Shown here: piece by piece, positions 62,474 through 64,000 of the stretch
How the letters are laid out: each line of letters opens with the position of its first letter
How positions within the stretch are numbered: the stretch's first letter is position 1
Assembly: GCA_938034385.1 (NCBI GenBank)
Contig: CALHLC010000007.1
Location: forward strand, 1 to 64,000
Source of the DNA: an uncultured Bacteriovoracaceae bacterium
Lineage (GTDB): Bacteria > Bdellovibrionota > Bacteriovoracia > Bacteriovoracales > Bacteriovoracaceae
Direction of reading: 5' to 3'
DNA length: 64,000 nucleotides
Notes under the pieces: model-generated
Seen by the model: only the letters and a program-made list of their open reading frames with translations
What the model was told of the DNA's origin: nothing
Database searches by the model: none
Program-made: the position numbers and the translations under genes

Positions 62474-63745
62474 ATGACTCAAATTTCAAAATCTCCATAT
62501 AAAGGCTGCAGAGACCTTTTCCCTAAAGAAAAAAGAGAACAAGATTATCTTTTTTCCAAAATGAAAGAAATCGCATCACTTTATGCTTATGAACCTTATG
62601 ATGGACCAATGCTAGAGCTTGTTGATTTATATAAAGCTAAATCAGGAGAAGAATTAATCAATGATCAAATTTATTCCTTCACTGACCGAGGGAATCGATT
62701 TGTAGCAATTAGACCAGAGATGACTCCAACTGTAGCGAGAATGATTGCTCAAATTCACAGAGCAACTCCTAAGCCTATGAGATGGTATTCAATTCCAAAC
62801 TTAATGCGATACGAGCGCCCTCAAAAAGGAAGACTTAGAGAGCATTGGCAATTTAATTGCGATATCTTTGGTGGTCCTGAAGTTTTAAGTGAAATGGAAG
62901 TTTTAGAACTAGTAAAAGATCTCTTAAAGCATTTTGGAGCCAATGAAAAACATTTCTCTATTCTAATAAATGATAGAGCTATCGTTAATGAGCTTTTTTT
63001 AAATGTTTTAAAAGTTGATGAGCAAACTTCTTATAAGTTATATAAAATTATTGATAAATCTAAGAAGCTCCCATATGAGAAACTTGAAGCTCTTATGGAT
63101 GACGTATTATCTGCTGAGCAAAAAAGTAATTTAAAAAAGTACCTTGCTCTAGATAATTTTAAAGATGCTTTTGAATTTTTAAATATAGAAAGTCCTCTTA
63201 AGCAATTGGTAGAGAAAGTTGAAGATACTGATTTATATAAATATCTTAAATATGATCCAAGTATAGTTCGAGGTCTGGATTATTATACCGGTATAGTTTT
63301 TGAAGTGTTTGATCTTCACCCGGATAATAGAAGAGCTATTTGTGGTGGTGGAAGTTATGCTAACCTTCTTGAAATATTTAAAGAATCTCCTCTTCCAGGA
63401 GTAGGTTTTGGTTTAGGAGACGTTACACTTAAAGACTTTCTTATAACTCATGAGTTAATGCCAGACTTTAATCAACCAGATGATGCCATACTGGTAACCT
63501 TTCAAGCTAGTGAATTTGAAAGTAAGGCCTTAAAAATCTCCAGAGAATTCAGAGAGAGTGGCTTTGGAGTAGAGAGTAATCTAAAACCAATAAATGTTTC
63601 AAAAGCATTCCAATTAGCTGAGAAGAAAAATTATTCTTACTTAGTATTAATAGAAGACGAGCAATTCGTTTTCAAAGATTTAGTAAATAAAAAAGAAATT
63701 CGATCAAATTCTATAAATGATGAGATCTTAGATCTTTTAAGTTAG
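62474..63745 (+). CDS. hisS: histidyl-tRNA synthetase
   Basis: A 423-residue class II aminoacyl-tRNA synthetase that charges tRNA-His. Visible motifs: YKGCRDLFPKEKREQDYLF at the start, AIRPEMTPTVARMIAQ (motif 1/2 region), LMRYERPQKGRLREHWQFNCD (motif 2), RGLDYYTGIVFE and CGGGSYANLLE (His-specific), GVGFGLGDVTL (motif 3). The C-terminal anticodon-binding domain follows from about residue 330. The ATG at 62474 was chosen because it starts the conserved sequence, although it lacks a strong ribosome-binding site. valS follows nine bases after the stop. Confidence 0.93.
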   Translation: MTQISKSPYKGCRDLFPKEKREQDYLFSKMKEIASLYAYEPYDGPMLELVDLYKAKSGEELINDQIYSFTDRGNRFVAIRPEMTPTVARMIAQIHRATPKPMRWYSIPNLMRYERPQKGRLREHWQFNCDIFGGPEVLSEMEVLELVKDLLKHFGANEKHFSILINDRAIVNELFLNVLKVDEQTSYKLYKIIDKSKKLPYEKLEALMDDVLSAEQKSNLKKYLALDNFKDAFEFLNIESPLKQLVEKVEDTDLYKYLKYDPSIVRGLDYYTGIVFEVFDLHPDNRRAICGGGSYANLLEIFKESPLPGVGFGLGDVTLKDFLITHELMPDFNQPDDAILVTFQASEFESKALKISREFRESGFGVESNLKPINVSKAFQLAEKKNYSYLVLIEDEQFVFKDLVNKKEIRSNSINDEILDLLS

Positions 63746-63754
63746 AGGTAGAAG

Positions 63755-64000
63755 ATGGAAACAAATATCGAAAAAAACTATGAACCAAAGAACATAGAAA
63801 AAAAATGGTATAAAACCTGGTTAGAAAAAAAATCTTTTGCTCCTGATATGAAAGCTCAAGAGTCTTTTTCTATCATCATGCCACCACCTAATGTTACAGG
63901 TAAACTCCATATGGGCCATGCTCTTGATAATACATGCCAAGACATTCTTATTAGACACAAAAGAATGAGTGGATTTTGTACTCTCTGGATCCCAGGAACG
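63755..64000 (+). CDS. valS: valyl-tRNA synthetase, N-terminal part
   Basis: The first 82 codons of a gene cut off by the window end, starting [20 protein letters not shown]. The class I signature appears as [19 protein letters not shown] (the HIGH motif is HMGH), with PPPNVTG the usual ValRS context. The opening [15 protein letters not shown] also fits ValRS. GAGG lies eight bases before the ATG at 63755. It follows hisS by nine bases, so the two synthetases are likely cotranscribed. The rest of the protein is outside the window. Confidence 0.93.
   Translation, partial: METNIEKNYEPKNIEKKWYKTWLEKKSFAPDMKAQESFSIIMPPPNVTGKLHMGHALDNTCQDILIRHKRMSGFCTLWIPGT

Overview
The window reads as ordinary chromosome of an AT-rich Gram-negative bacterium (about one third G+C by eye). 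The gene content fits a member of the Bdellovibrionota, most likely the Bacteriovoracia side (Halobacteriovorax/Bacteriovorax-like predators). The reasons are many secreted lysine- and asparagine-rich proteins with no obvious family, a TPR-rich envelope cluster of Glt/Agl type, RNase Y together with FtsK, AddAB-type nucleases, and a fused B12-type radical SAM/DUF2344 protein. The taxonomic call is inference; no 16S rRNA gene is present.

Layout. 1-6200 (minus): a beta-barrel protein, three TPR proteins and two small or partial genes form one tightly packed operon, probably an envelope-spanning machine. 6253-14026 (minus): an AddA/AddB-like helicase-nuclease pair, pdxH, a lipoprotein and a heptosyltransferase-like GT9 enzyme. 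14086-19456 (plus): a membrane-bound iron-sulfur oxidoreductase (ETF:quinone oxidoreductase type) followed by three overlapping exported proteins of unknown function. 19457-29948 (mainly minus): leucine dehydrogenase, a thioredoxin-reductase-like flavoprotein with a degenerate receiver protein, a CNNM/CorC protein, a Nudix/membrane/zinc-ribbon set, rny, ygfA, zapA and ftsY. 30001-41410: epmA and rimO converge; an ECF sigma factor with a putative membrane partner and a periplasmic protein diverges from a His/Arg-rich small protein; then nadB-nadC, a short ComEC-like protein and tig.

41394-52727 (minus) is the housekeeping core: ftsK, rpsB-tsf, a strong terminator, pyrH-frr-uppS-cdsA-rseP-tsaB, a Psd-like pseudoenzyme, pssA and truA. 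It joins translation, prenyl-lipid carrier and phospholipid synthesis and envelope-stress proteolysis. The usual dxr between cdsA and rseP is missing. The only stretch over 300 bases without a protein gene, 52728-53083, holds a solitary 5S rRNA gene with its own promoter and terminator. Next come a YbjQ-YbjQ-M48 protease operon, a Tat-signal-bearing diaminopimelate decarboxylase, a Cys-rich duplicated secreted protein and the radical SAM protein. The right end (plus) has a LysR regulator, an EamA transporter, hisS and the start of valS.

No CRISPR array, transposase, integrase, prophage or tRNA gene was seen. The most unusual items are the Tat-exported LysA with a hairpin covering its ribosome-binding site, the Psd-like protein lacking its catalytic residues, the lone 5S gene, the YbjQ/M48 operon, and the rpsB leader pseudoknot.
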